From: Limnanthes douglasii subsp. nivea
Taxonomy: Eukaryota > Streptophyta > Magnoliopsida > Brassicales > Limnanthaceae
Direction: 5' to 3'
Assembly (NCBI GenBank): GCA_036936605.1
Contig: JAUPFV010000004.1
Location: 181,926,807 to 181,990,806, forward strand
Length of the DNA stretch: 64,000 bases
A model generated the notes under the pieces. The model was not told the origin of the DNA and searched no databases. It was given only the letters and a program-made list of their open reading frames with translations. This document shows, piece by piece, positions 33,268 through 45,523 of this stretch (its first letter is position 1; each line of letters opens with the position of its first letter). Position numbers and translations under genes: made by a program.

Positions 33268-35980
33268 GGGCCATAGAATTTTGGATCATTTTATCTTTTT
33301 AGAAAAACAATTTATAAATACATATCGTTAGATCTCTCATAATAATATTTTTCTACAAATCTCTCTAACAACCCAAAATTTAAATACGTAGTTTATATAC
33401 CGATTTCTGAACAATATTAAGGCATGTCATACAAACTTTAATATTTATAGTTTATATTTTATTTTATTGTTTATTTTAGAGATATTTAGGTTTGAATTTT
33501 TGTTTTTTAAAATATTGATTTACCTAGGGTTTAAGATGTTGTTTTGTTGATTTGGTAAATTGTTTGTGCATTGTAGATCTATGTCTAGCATTTTTTGAGC
33601 TAAATGGCGTGTGATTTACTGTTTCTGATTTGGGGGTTTCTGGATTCGTGTTTGTTGCACGACACGCCAGACCGTGCGAGATGTTTTCGCGCATCTTGCG
33701 TGACGAGGAAGATGATTTGTCGCAAACATTCTTGCAACAGAACAACCCATAAACACAAATTGTATGCGAAATTTTGATTTTTTAAAGACAAATTATGTGA
33801 ATTCCATGGTGTTATATGTTTTATTTATTACATGATTTATTGATTGAGTTGGTGGTTTATTCTACGCTAACATGATGCGTATATAATTTAAAATTTATGA
33901 TTTGTGTATTTATTAAAAATATATGTTTGATACTAGTTTATTAGTTAGTAAATCAATGAAATATTTATTTTTGCATACATGGTTAGAAAAAAATGTGATA
34001 AGGAAGTAGACAACCGATTCAGGATTTCTCCCATGTTGCCCCGGAGGCCCGACAGGTGGTCTCTAGCGAGTCAGAGCTATGATCGCGTACTAAACGACGT
34101 ATGCATCATGTTGATATCTCTCATGATACGAATCATCATGTGGGGTGAGTTGCGGCTGGTAAAAATGATGTTGGGTCATCTTTATAGCCAGAATCTGAGG
34201 AGGACTTCGAGCGAGCCATGCTCCGCGTCTCTCAACTTTATCTTGAATACGCCCTACATGAGGCGTACAACGTATTTCACGATGATGTAAGTTTCTTTAC
34301 AGCTTTATTAATTTAGTATCATCTTAATTTTAATTTACAACTTTATTATTTAGAGTTTATTTTGTTTATTGTATTGTAGGAGAGAGTAAGCCTATGATGT
34401 TTCTCGATGTACGACAGTCTCCGTAAGTGAGATTTGAGTCATAATTATTCCAGAGTACGCTCGAGGGTAATGATTACTATTATTGGATCATTGATCGACG
34501 CTCTATCCTGTTGGCATACCAACATAAACTTGATTAAGGTGTTTCTCGAGCGTTGACGTGAGGAGACACCTTCGTTCCACTTCTCCTTTGGCGAGATGAC
34601 CATCATTCTCGACGACATTCATGCCATTACCGAACTTCTAGTGAGAGGTAATGCTTTCAAAGTTCTTCCTTTTATTGATGAGATTGAGAAGTATAGGACA
34701 TATGGTAAGATGTTAGGTATTCAGTCATATGAGCTAAAGCCTAAGGAACATGAATAGTTTGACATGCATTGTTTGCGGAATACATTTTCATATGCACGAT
34801 ATGGTGATAGTATAGCCACAGATGTCATGGTAATTATGCTATCTGAGCATATATATATATATTACCTTTTATGAGCTACTATATACGCCAACAAAACTGA
34901 CAATACGGTTTCATTCGATTACCTATAGTTCATAAACAATTATCAGTCGATCGATAGGTATAAATGGGGTCAGTTGGTTTTGGCACATTTTTACTACGCG
35001 CTAGGCCAGAGTTCTATACACGCCAGTAATGGTATATGCGAGTTTACTGGGTTGCTCAAGGCATGAAGTTCTATACACGCCACTCGTGTATAACAAATTT
35101 ATTATATCTGCACCACATATCTGCCGCTACGCTCCATAAAAGGTTAGCTTCTCTCAGATTGTTCGCGCGGATATCAGACACACCCTAGCTATGTGTATCG
35201 TACTCGATGTAAGTTTCATTATATTTTTTTAATCCATATTTACTTTCATTAACTTCAATGTATATTGACTATTTATGTCTTTCATGTCACGTTCCTTCTG
35301 TATGTTTTTTGCGAGGTGTACAGGAGTTTGAACAAATTACTTTGACTGAACATACTCTGAAATTGCTCGACATAGTGATCATTTACTATCCTGATCACGT
35401 GATCCGTCAGATGGGCCACATTCAAATACTACCGTGTGATATACGTGCTACTAGGACCAAGAAATGAGGTAAAAACTCTGTCAAGAAATTATTATGGGAC
35501 CCTTTGATTTGGAAGAATTTGCAATACCATCTTTTTAGAAATTTATGTCCTTCATTCAAGAGTGGTTTTGATGATACAAAACTGATAAACCTTCTTTGGC
35601 TTATGTGTAACCTATGGTATATAGTGGCCAACCCGGCCTTGGTAGATGCTGATACGTATGTTAGAGAAAACCCGTCGATACACACTCACGACACTGATAG
35701 GGAGGCATATGATTAGATATGCGCGTATCGGCCACATATGGCCACGATGATACCGGAGGAGTGTGTCGATGCGTTGGAAGAGGTTGTCAGTATCGTCGAG
35801 CAATATTAAGGTTTATGATTCGTTTTATTCCCTTTCGTGTTTGTGTTACTTCTTTGGACATCACAGTGTTTTATTGACTTGTGTGTTTGTGTTACTTGTC
35901 TGGTATCGCCGATGTTTTTTGTGTTAGTATTACGATACTTGTGTATTTTACCAGAACCAGGCCTAATGTGAACTCTAGCA
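33268..35980 (+). mobile_element. Mutator-like (MULE) fragment carrying a plant mobile domain gene
   Basis: The left end GGGCCATAGAATTTTGG, followed by TAGATCTCTCA about 60 bp in, resembles the terminal inverted repeat of the MULE at 51,621-52,742 (GGGCCATGCTAGAAAAG, then GATAGATCTCTCACC). Inside is a MAIN-like/PMD pseudogene. No matching right terminal repeat was found before the LINE that begins at about 35,981, so the right side is missing or was displaced by that LINE. Confidence 0.45.
33979..35810 (+). pseudogene. Plant mobile domain (PMD/MAIN-like) pseudogene
   Basis: PMD proteins include MAIN and MAIL1 and many transposon-borne relatives. The reading starts at an ATG at 33,979. A likely GT-AG intron follows at about 34,288-34,379. 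The next exon carries TPSFHFSFGEMTIILDDIHA (about 34,567), the hallmark 'T.TFHLPFGEMTITLEDVA' of the family, then AITELLVRGNAF. YKWGQLVLAHFYYALGQ (about 34,962) matches the 'W.SAALA.LYR.L' block, and YYPDHVIRQMGHIQ (about 35,387) the 'FPDRVMRQFG..Q' block. A second probable intron is at about 35,211-35,320. In-frame stops (for example at about 34,755) and small indels show it is broken. Some family members act in silencing; nothing suggests activity here. Confidence 0.65.
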
Positions 35981-36002
35981 TTTTTTTACCAGAACCAGGC
36001 CT
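35946..36002. repeat. 19-bp direct repeat at LINE-1 3' end
   Basis: TTTTACCAGAACCAGGCCT occurs at 35,946-35,964 and 35,984-36,002, 38 bp apart. The upper copy is attached to LINE sequence and the lower lies just outside the T7 run that may be the poly(A) tail, so the exact LINE end is uncertain. Confidence 0.85.
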
Positions 36003-36732
36003 TCACCATGTGAGCAATAGTCATATAGCTATAGGTTTCAACATTGAAAAGCATTTCATAATGCCTCTAAACCTTCCAAATAAGATCACACTCGATGAAG
36101 AGGTGCTTAGGGCTCTAAATACTTCTGCAGAATTGGCATTTAGAAGAAATGCTAAAATGCTTTTTCTGCATGATAGTGTCAACGGGAATGAAGACTTTAA
36201 TAAGCTTCCAGACCAAAAAATAGTATTTTTTAGGAGTCACAGTATTCCACAGCTTCCGATAAATATTGGAGAAGTTGTACTTGGTTCTTAAATTGTTCCA
36301 AGTATGCTTTGTACTAAACTCAGTGTCATTAGAGAATTTCCAAATGATAGCATCATCAAGATTAATGTTGATTTGAATATATTTAATCTTAGCAATAGCA
36401 TCCTTTTTTAGAAATATATGAAGCTTATTGAAGTCCCAATTACCATTAATCCAAAATTCCTTGACTAACTGTATTCTATACCCTTTGTTGTTGCAGTTAT
36501 CATTCAGAAGGATTAAAAGAGGATCTACATACCAGCTATCAAACCAAAATTCAGCATCCCCTCTTCCTATCTTCCAGGTAATATTCTTCTTAACAATGTT
36601 TTTAATTTTAATAAGCCTCTTCCAAGTGCAAGAACCAGACTTTTTATAATAAGCTTGTAGGGGGTGAATATTAACACAATAGGTTTGATGCATTAGATTT
36701 GACCACATGCTTTTATTCTTTCTGAAATTCAA
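36000..36732 (-). pseudogene. LINE-1 C-terminal region with RT zinc-binding domain
   Basis: The ORF 36,732-36,115 carries WKIGRGDAEFWFDSWYVDPL, the post-RT 'W.IGNG..I.FW.D.W' motif, and WKLIKVFIPVDTIMQKK. It ends in KCQFCRSI, the first half of zf-RVT. A frame change then gives KHLFIECDLIWKV, the H-x4-C half. No RNase H domain follows, unlike LINE-2. Confidence 0.75.
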
Positions 36733-36782
36733 CCATATTTTACAAGAGTAAGAATCTTGTAAATCATTAATATTTTGAATAT

Positions 36783-38360
36783 TTAACCTTCCCTCCTGGT
36801 AGGTTTTGCAGATAGCAGTCCAGGAAGCCCAGTGGACTCTTTTCTCAGAAGAAGTGGAGCCCCAAAGATTTTATTAAAGATGGCTTCAATACTGTGGACA
36901 ACGGTCTTAGGAATATAAGAACTTTGAATCCAGTAGTTAATAACAGGCATCAGGGCATTGTTAATCAAGATAAGCCTTCCAGCAAAAGACAAATGTTTGA
37001 CTTCCCAATCTTGTATGTTTTTGTTGATTCTATTAATGAGATTAGAATAGTTTTTGCATTTGTTCTTATTATTTAGAGTAATACCCAAGTAATCTGTAGA
37101 AAGAAAGTTAAAAATGAAGCCAGAAATATTAGAGATAGTTGCAAGCCTAACTTTATTTACCCTTTCAGGAAAAATAATTTTAGTTTTATCTTTATTTATA
37201 CCCTGACCATAGACATTTTGGTAGATATCTAAGAAATTTCCCATAGTTTTAGTAGTATTAACTAGGCTATTTGTAAAAATAAATATATCTTCAGCAAAAA
37301 CCAGGTTAGGAATAAGCATATTACTTCTTGAGTAATAATGCATTTCACAGTTAGCAATGAACATTCTGTATAAACCCCTTATGAAAAATTCCTCAGCTAA
37401 AATGAATAAGCTAGGAGAAAGGGGGTCACCCTGCCTCAACCCTCATTTAATTTTAAAGAAATCATATACATTTCCATTTAAAAGGATAGATATATGCACA
37501 GAACCAATTAAGCTGTTAATTAGACTAATAAAGCAGTTACAGAAACCAAAGCACCTTAGGACCTTAGGGATAAAGGGATGAGATAACTTGTCAAAAGCTT
37601 TTGACATATCTAACTGTATTAGAATATTATCAACTTTTTTGTTTTTATTTAAATCATATATTAGTTCTTTGGCAGTAAGAATATGGTCCTGTATAGCATT
37701 ATTAGGGATGAATGCAGCCTGGTTTTTCGAGATGATTTTAGGGAGTAAAGTAAGTAACCTGTTATTAACTACCTTAGACATAATCATATTAAGGAGGCTA
37801 GAAAGGCTTAACGGCATGTAATCCTTCCATGTTATAGGATTAGAGTTCTTAGGAATAAGGCAGACCCCAGTAGCTAACACACCCTTGGGAATTTTTTAAC
37901 CACTCATGAAGGACCTTATAGCCTGGCATAGATCAACTTTGATGATGGACCAATAAGTCTTGAAGAAAACCCCGTTAAAGTCATCCATACCTGCAGCTTT
38001 ACAAGGATTTAGATTTCATATTATATTATAAATTTCTTTTTCAGTAGGCTTAACCATTAAACAATCATTATCATTTCCATTTATAATTTTAGGCATGCAC
38101 TTGAAACTATCATTATCCATCATCTTATCTTCTTCTTCCTTGTAGGAGTAAAGAGAATCAGCAACAAGGCTTCTAAAATACTTGGCAGCAGAGTTACCAA
38201 TTTCCTCCTTATCCGTAAGCCACACCTCATTATCCTTAATACTGTTAATACCATTCCTTTTTCTTCTTTTGTTGGCAAAACTATGGAACGGTTTAGTGTT
38301 CTTGTCGCCCTCCTTAAGCCAATTCATGTAACACTTCTGATACCAGTAACTCTCATCCAT
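36783..38360 (-). pseudogene. LINE-1 reverse transcriptase with FAED active site
   Basis: Pre-RT WLKEGDKNTKPFHSFANKRR is followed by TGVCLIPKNSNPITWKDYMP, NQAAFIPNNAIQDHILTAKE, QLDMSKAFDKLSHPFI and [16 protein letters not shown], in canonical order. The catalytic YADD/FADD position reads FAED: codon GAA, complement at 37,290-37,292. Frames change at about 38,010-37,900 and 37,440. After the palm the sequence continues with HLSFAGRLILINNAL, typical of plant LINE RTs. An Asp-to-Glu change in the metal-binding pair should cripple polymerisation. Confidence 0.85.
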
Positions 38361-38533
38361 GTTGAGAGATAGAATTAACTCAGCATTGGCCTTAGATAAG
38401 TTGCATTTAGAATCTAAGCTTTTTGATTTAGATGAATAATCTTCATTTCTTTGGCATGATTTTCTGCATCCTGCACCTTAACAAAAATATTACTTAAGTG
38501 AAGCTTGTTCCACAATATAAAATCCTTTTTAGC

Positions 38534-39172
38534 CTATTTAACTTTTTCCAAAAAACAAACATAACCCTCTAGGTTATTATTCCAACTACTTTCCACAAAG
38601 GGTAGAAAATCAGGGTCTTTAGTCCACATATTCAAGAATTTAAAGCTTTTATGATTGAACTTAATACTGTTATTTAAGTTTATACATAGAGGGCTATGGT
38701 TTGAATAAGTCCTAGCCATATGTATAACCTTAGTCTCATTAAAGAGGGAGGACCACTTAGAGTTTATAAGAACTCTATCTAGTCTCTTCCATTTGGAACC
38801 ATGATACCTATCATCAACAAGCCCACACTCCTTAATCATATCATTAAATTCCTCAAAGATGATGTTAGAATAGGTAGTGCAACCAGCTTGCTCATCAGGA
38901 GAGATAACAGCAATAAAGTCACCCATAATAGCCCAGGGTTTGCTAGTGGAATTAGCAGCTATAATCTTTAGATTATCCCAAATGTCTCTCCTATTAGTAT
39001 ATTGGCATTTGGCATAGACAACGGTAACAAAAACACACAAGTTTAGGTTATGATTAGAGATTTCAAAATGCATATACTGATCATGATTAGAAATTAGATT
39101 AAAAGTGCAATCATTTTTCCAAAAAATACCAGATTTTGTTAGATATATTTCATATAGAATAGCCAAAACCAA
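38534..39172 (-). pseudogene. LINE-1 AP endonuclease domain
   Basis: The open frame of 212 codons contains FVTVVYAKCQYTNRRDIWDN, KPWAIMGDFIAVIS (GDFN position reads GDFI), KWKRLDRVLINSKW and MARTYSNHSPLCINL (the conserved SDHxP reads SNHSP). This corresponds to the C-terminal half of the endonuclease. The changes at GDFN and SDH affect catalytic residues. Confidence 0.75.
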
Positions 39173-39279
39173 GCTTACTAGTGATAGAATTTATGTTATT
39201 AATATTAGACATAGGCTCTTGAACAGCCAGCATAGTATCTTTAGAAATGATAGAGTTTAGCTTTTTTACCGTAACTTTG

Positions 39280-40298
39280 TTATTGATGCCTCTGAGATTC
39301 CAGTTTAGCAACCTTCAGTTTCTTGTTGAGGATAGTATGAAAATCATAATCATTTCCTTCTTTATTGCAGGTTGGCGTGTTGTTGAGGCTTTCGGGTCTT
39401 TCAAGCCTTTCATCCATTTCCAGAAATAAGATATCCCCATTAATCTCACATTCCTTCTGATGTCCTTTCTCCATTGATCTAATAGCATCCTCAATCTCCT
39501 TTTCATTTGGTGTTTGCTGTTTTTCCTCCTAAGTGCTAGCTTGATCTTCATGGTTTTCAGTAGTGTCCACAAGAGTTTCTCCAGTTACTGCATTTCTATC
39601 CTCCTTATCTTTATCGAGGATGTCAACCTCTAGAAGAGTCCCTTTATTTTCCCCGAACCCAATCCAGATGTCATACTGTAACTTACATGTTAAATCAATT
39701 TCAACCCAAATAAGACAAGAATTATGATAAGAAAGATGTTTATCTTGCATTATTATCTGCAGAGGATTCCCGATTGATTTTGCAATAAAATTTATCATTC
39801 TTTCATTATATAGGTATTCAGGAAGGTTTTCAAGTTTTATCCAAACCTGGCATATTTGACTTTCCTTTTTGTGCTGAATTGTGGCGTCCATAAGAGAAAA
39901 CACATAGTATAGGAGTCTATTTTCCATATGTTCTTCCTCCACACCCTACATAGGTCATCCTTGCAATTAAACTCAAGAAACATATGTCTAGAATCTTTTA
40001 TGCTTAGGTTGCATTACATTTTAAGATTCATTTTCTGCTGAAAGTCTTCTATTATTATTATTTTTGGGATGCTGTGACTGAATTTTGCAACTAGGGTATA
40101 CTTCATCTTGCTTTCTAGATTGTTCTTGATGTGTTCAGGGAACTGTATAGAGATATGGTTTGATTTGTGGACAAAATCCATTGGTAAGTTCTCCAACTCT
40201 TCATTACGAACTTGAAGAATGTCTGCATAAGATTTCCTTTCGGGCAAACTTGATTTACTCTCTTCTCTGATTTGATACAGATAGCGATGGGAATTCAT
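39280..40298 (-). pseudogene. LINE-1 ORF1 (DUF4283-type nucleic-acid-binding protein)
   Basis: The start is MNSHRYLYQIREESKSSLPE at 40,298. After a frame change the segment 39,942-39,529 contains QVWIKLENLPEYLYNERMIN and FIAKSIGNPLQI, the 'VWVRLPGLPxEYW...IxxxIGxPLxxD' signature of DUF4283, found in ORF1 of plant LINEs. A Glu/Asp-rich tail follows (39,600-39,530), and a Lys/Arg-rich piece lies at 39,572-39,280. At least two frameshifts are present. The CCHC knuckle that often follows DUF4283 was not seen. Confidence 0.65.
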
Positions 40299-40440
40299 CC
40301 ATCATGATTTTTAGAAAAAATCAACAAGAACAGAGCTTGCACTAATTTTTTTATGATGATCAGAAGGATCATTAAAAGGTTCAATGAAGAATTAAAAGAT
40401 TAAAAGCAAAGGAAAATCAAGAATAGAAATCTTGGAGCAT

Positions 40441-40761
40441 TTCTCTTCTTTTGTTTATAAGTTCATTTTTTAATTATTATAAATGTCGTGCTTTAAGAAT
40501 ATTCATTTACGGTTTGGTTGTTTGAGTCTTTTTTTTTAATCCGAATTTAATTCTTTCTTTGTCTATTTGATTGGGTATTTAATATTTTTAAATTTGAATT
40601 CCAATTGTTTGTGCTTTTGGACCAATCCAGTTGTCCCATAAATATTACTTTATAAAATATATATTTGTAACTTATATATAGTATATACATATTTTTTTAT
40701 TATTTTCCAGACACATCTAAGCGGAACTCTTTTAATTAAAAAATCGGATCCAACTATGTAC
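40441..40761. other. Spacer between LINE-1 and LINE-2
   Basis: About 320 bp of AT-rich DNA without recognised features; presumably the pre-insertion genomic sequence. Confidence 0.5.
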
Positions 40762-41231
40762 GTATCATCATTTTTTTTGGCAAAAAACTTTTTTATTACT
40801 TAATTAAACAATTACAATAGTTAGAGGAGTCAAATAGACTCAAGACACAACATGAAGGACTAAAGGAAATTTCCCCAGCCTCACGAACAAAGTAAATGTA
40901 TACATAGTACATTAGCTCGAAACCACTCTCCAGGCAGCTTCTTCTCCTCCTTTCTCTTCAACTCTTCTTCAACTCTTCTTCAACCCCACGAAGCCAAATC
41001 CAACCTTAACCAGATATCCATGCAATCATCGATTGCAAATCTCCACCCGATTATGTTCATAAAGAACTCAAGGAATTCACCAAGCGTAACTTAGATATCA
41101 AAGCCCCAATTGAGCACAAATATAAACCCTAGCTTTCGATTTAGGCAGAAATCCAGCAATCGATCACAAAATTTGCCCTAACCTTTGATTAAAGCCTAAT
41201 TAGGAACCATTTCATCCATATCAATCGAAGT

Positions 41232-43066
41232 TTACCCTGAATTTAGATTGATATAGCCAACACCCAAGATTTTGAGAAACACAATGGCTAACAACGGAGC
41301 AGGGGCATTGAAATGCGAGGAATAAGCTTTCTCTTTGCATTTCAATATCCATCTTGTCAACCAATCCGCAACACTATTCTGGACACGGGATACGAATGAA
41401 ATCGACATAAAGGTAATAACATTTTTCTGCAAATTTCAATTATTGACTTGAGATACCAGGGATTCTTTTTCTTCTCTAGAATACTGATTAATTCCTTACA
41501 ATTAGTCTCTATATCAATGTTAACCCAGTTATTCATTTTGCAGATAAGTAACCCTTCCAGCAGCGCTTTGGTTTCTGCAACCAGAGGCGTTTTCTTACCA
41601 AACAGACTACTTGAAGCACTGATGATAGTTCCCTCGTTGTCCCAAAAAATCATCGCTCCACAAGCTTCACCGCTACTGAGGCAGGAAGCATCCACGTTGA
41701 GTTTCATCCTGCCAGGCACATGAGCAAGCCATTTAAGATAAGTGACACTTTTTTTATTCTTTAGATATGATAAACAGCCTAAAGCTAACCCATCATCCTG
41801 AACATTTATCCAGTGTTTTCTCAATAGAACATTAGAAATATCTAGCCCCAAAATTATTTTGTTAATATAATTTATAGAAGCAGAAACACTAATAGCACAC
41901 CCTTTAAATTTAAGATTGTTTTCGCTTTTCCAAATCATCCAGCAGATTAATGCGGGCAATAGATGAGTTATATGAACCTTAAGATTAGAGGACCAATACC
42001 AGTTATACATTAAATGTATTAGGGCCATGAATCTTTCTAGCCTAATATTAAACATATTACTAAAGTGACTCCAAAGGCTCCATGCATAAGAAAAATTAAC
42101 AAAAAGATGTTGAATGTATTCGCAGTTAGCATGTAAATGCCAATTTTGCAAAACATAATCTATAGGAATTAAACATTTAGTAAGTTTCCAGAGTAAAAAC
42201 GAAAACTTCCTTGGTATAATAGCAGACCAAATCTTCTTGTTGAAACTTGAGGATCTTTTGCATTTACTTGTTGCATTCCATGTGCATTTCAAATTGAAAT
42301 TATGATCTGGAGATAAAGCCCAGGTCATAATGTCATTTTTTCCATTATCTATTTTGAATTTTCTGATTTGGTTAACTCTGCCAACAGGAACAACCTTTGA
42401 TAAGGCAGCTAGGTCCTAATCTCCCGCTTTCCAGAAAGAGCTAACACAAGCATCAATGAACCACTTGTTTTCAGAGAGACTATGATCCATAATGGGCTTC
42501 CAATGATGCCACCTCTTATACCGAAAATCCATGGCCCCGCGACCAAGCAGCCAGTTGATGTTCTCCTCAGCAACATCTTTGATGCCTACAAGTCGTTGCC
42601 AGGTAAGAGATCTTTCCTTTGTAAAATTTGTTTTCAAAGGGTGGGAGTCTCTGTTATAGATGTCATTAGTGATTCTAGACCAGGGGCTCTCCCTTTTACG
42701 ATAAATAAACCATAACTTTTGAGAGTAGGTATTCTGAATATCAGTGATTCTCCTGATATTTAGACCATCTTCCTCAAAAGGAAAGCATATTTTGTCCCAA
42801 GAAGACCAATAAACAGCTTGTTCATTAAATTTGGATCTCCATAAAAAACGATTAAAAGTTTTTTCAATTCTTTTAATTACACTATTAGGAATAACAGAGT
42901 TATGCATCCAAAAGTATATGATAGACATAAGAATAGTAGTAATCAAAGATAGTCTACCCCCATAGGATAGGAATTTAGAATCCCAATTCATAATTTTAGA
43001 GTTAATTTTGTCAAGAAAAGGATCATAATTCTTTGCTTTATTATTATTGTGCAAGGTGATACCCAA
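41232..43066 (-). pseudogene. LINE-2 C-terminal region: thumb, zf-RVT remnant and RNase H
   Basis: 43,066-42,416 holds FLSYGGRLSLITTILMS, the thumb, and INWLLGRGAMDFRYKRW. The 323-codon frame 42,328-41,357 begins with WNATSKCKRSSSFNKKIWSA and IPRKFSFLLWKL. The zinc finger is damaged: only CEYIQHLFVNFSYAW remains, so cysteines are missing. It continues into a plant-type RNase H with MKLNVDASC (Asp), VAETKALLEGL (Glu) and VNIDIETNC (Asp). The last Asp, in NSVADWLTRW, lies in the overlapping frame 41,432-41,232 after a frameshift at about 41,390. All four acidic residues are thus still visible. Confidence 0.8.
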
Positions 43067-43099
43067 GTAGCAAGTAGGGAGAAAGTTAGAATTAAAACC

Positions 43100-44421
43100 A
43101 GTGGAGCACTCCCGATTACTGATCCTACATTGCTGAAGCTTTGAAGAGTAATGATTTTTATCTTCCCTTTATTAATAGTTTGTCCTGAAACCAACTGATA
43201 TCTGTCTAAAAATCACTCAAAAAATCAATAGTTTTAGGAAGGAATTTAGTATATATAATTATGTCATCTGCAAAAACAGTACAAGGAACCAAACTTTTGG
43301 ATCTAGAAGCATAATGTATGAACTTATTGAATGTAAAAGCATCTCAAGCCCTCTAAGAAAAACTTCCTCACCTAAAATATAGAGGCTTGGAGACAAGGGA
43401 TCCCCTTGTCTTAAGCCTCTTTTAGAATGGAAATAGCCGTCAGTATTTCCATTAATTAGATAGAAAGATTAACATTCTTAATTAGCTTAGAAATCAGATT
43501 GATAAAGCAATTAGAAAAACCAAATAAACTAAGAACTTTAAGAATAAAGGAGAAGGACATTCTGTCAAGCGCTTTTGACATGTCCAACTGGATCATAATG
43601 TTCCCTTTGCTAGGCTTCCTATTAATGTCATAAGCCATTTCTTTAGCAATTAAAATATTCTCGTGAATAGACCTGTTTCTAACAAAATCAGCCTGATTAA
43701 TAGATATAAGGTGAGGCAGAACATTAGACAACCTAGTATTAATAAGCTTAGTGAATATCCTGTTAAGCATAGTACATAAACTAATAGGCCTATAGTTGTT
43801 CCAATTAATAGGATTAGGGTTCTTATGTATCAGACAGATACCATTAGCAAATATACCTAAAGGAATATTATGACCAAGAATAAAGGAGTTAAAAGTGGTA
43901 CAGAGATCACTTTTAATAATACTCCAACAGGTTTTGAAAAAGGTAATATTATAACCATCCAAACCTGAAGCACTTTCCAGCTTCATATTACTAATAATCT
44001 CCCAAATTTCATCTTCATTTGTAGGTTTCATAAGAAGATTATTATCCTCCTCAGAAATTAACTTAGTGATAATATCAAAGATCTCACTTTTCATCAGAGT
44101 TTCCTCCTCACTTTTGCTGCTGTAAGAATCACAACAAAGATAAGAGGTAAAGTAATTAGTAGCAGACATACCAATACCATTGTTATCATAATACCAACTG
44201 TCATCATCTTTTATGCCCTTTATTGCATTTTTCCTTCTCTTTTTATCTACATAAGCATGGTAAAATTTAGTATTACAGTCAGCTTCCTTAAGCCAAACAT
44301 TAAAACATTTTTGTCTCCAAAAAACTTCCTCAGTCCTCAAAGCCTTAAGATGGTAAGCAATGGCCTTCTTAAGATTAGAATTAGAGATATGATCATTTTC
44401 TCTTAAGTGAATATCACTCAT
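43100..44421 (-). pseudogene. LINE-2 reverse transcriptase, FADD motif intact
   Basis: A 321-codon frame (44,421-43,456) runs from the pre-RT region (WLKEADCNTKFYHAYVDKKR) through SASGLDGYNITFFKTCW, GICLIHKNPNPINWNNYRPI, NQADFVRNRSIHENILIAKE and QLDMSKALDRMSF (AFDR reads ALDR). After stops, [16 protein letters not shown] sequence lies at about 43,420-43,390. The catalytic FADDIII is intact at about 43,252-43,278. A few stops and indels separate the palm from the fingers. Confidence 0.85.
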
Positions 44422-44643
44422 CTCTTCTACCTTGTTCTCAGACTCCTTAACTTTCCTGAAAATATTACCAAAAGTGTTTTTATTTCACATTTTCAAACAA
44501 CTTTTGAGCCTTTTAAGCTTAAACCAAAACACTTCAATAGGTCTAGCATTAATGTTAAGCTTCTAATTCTGCTCAACAATCCTGAGAAAAAAATCATCAG
44601 TAGTCTAGGCATTTAAGTATTTAAAACTCTTTTTATTATTGTT

Positions 44644-45514
44644 TCAATTATTGTCAGAATTAGAAAAAGAAATGAGAAGAGGAGCATGGTCTGAGCAAGT
44701 TCTGACCATGCTGATAACCTGAGTAGAACTGAAGAGATTAGGCCAATTAGTGTTGAACATCACACGGTCTAATCTTTTCCATTTCATGTTTCTGTTCCAG
44801 GTATATTTGGAGCCAACAACACCAGCATCTTCAAGGTGGCAGTCACTAATTACAGAGACAAAATCTTCAATGTTGTTCTGAGAAAGGGAGGTACAACCAA
44901 TCTGCTCCTCCACATATGCCACAACATTAAAGTCACCACAAGTAAGCCATGCATTCCTTTCAGTAGCGTAACTCCTAAGCTTATCCCATAAAGCATTCCT
45001 CTTACTTCAATCACATTTAGCATAAACAGCAGTAAGCAAAAACATATTGTCCACCCCAGGATAATTAACTTCCATGTGCATTCACTGCTCCTGATTATCA
45101 TTAAGACCGTGTGATGCGAACACTGATTATCAATAAGACCCAAATTTTGTTAGCAACATTAGCAGAAAAATTAGGGAACCCGAGCCTAGAAGCAACATCT
45201 TTTTCAATTTCCAACTTAGCCACTGTTTCCTGAATGACCAAAAATTTTATATTTTCCTTAACAATGATATCATTTAGTCTACCAATAGTAAACTTATTAT
45301 TAACTCCTCGAACATTATCGTTTAGGACTCTAATCATGATTAGAGACTGACTTATATTTCTTCTTGATCCCTGAAAATGCAGAGATTTGAGAACCTTTTT
45401 ACTTGGCTTTTTCCTTTTAGTATTAGCTTTAAATTTCTTTTGCAGAATATTACTAAAACCTTGTCCAGTGAGAGAACAAACTTTACTAACATGAGGAGTG
45501 CAATCACTCCTCAT
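44644..45514 (-). pseudogene. LINE-2 endonuclease domain
   Basis: After a basic ORF1-like leader (KANTKRKKPSKKVLKSLHF), the endonuclease begins MIRVLNDNVRGVNNKFTIGR (position of 'LSWNVRGLN..K', with W/N changed), then FLVIQET (the catalytic QET is kept). After a frameshift there are WLVVTLMLWHM and, in the next frame, the NAW-GDFN region. KWKRLDRVMFNTNW and TCSDHAPLLISF (SDH kept) end the domain. Confidence 0.75.
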
Positions 45515-45523
45515 TACAATGTT

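Larger units (their letters stand above)
35981..40440 (-). mobile_element. LINE-1: L1-type element, nearly full length, inactive
   Basis: The minus strand carries ORF1 (40,298 to about 39,280), endonuclease (39,172-38,534), reverse transcriptase (38,360-36,783) and the zf-RVT end (36,732 to about 36,000). A T7 run at 35,981-35,987 may be the complement of the poly(A) tail. A short possible target repeat AGCATTT is seen at both ends (about 35,977 and 40,437) but is too short to be sure. Frameshifts and a changed catalytic residue in RT mean it cannot move by itself. Confidence 0.8.

Noticed and set aside
35946..36002. 19-bp direct repeat as the LINE-1 target-site duplication
   Set aside because: Both copies are at the same end of the element, only 38 bp apart; nothing similar is seen at the 5' end near 40,440.
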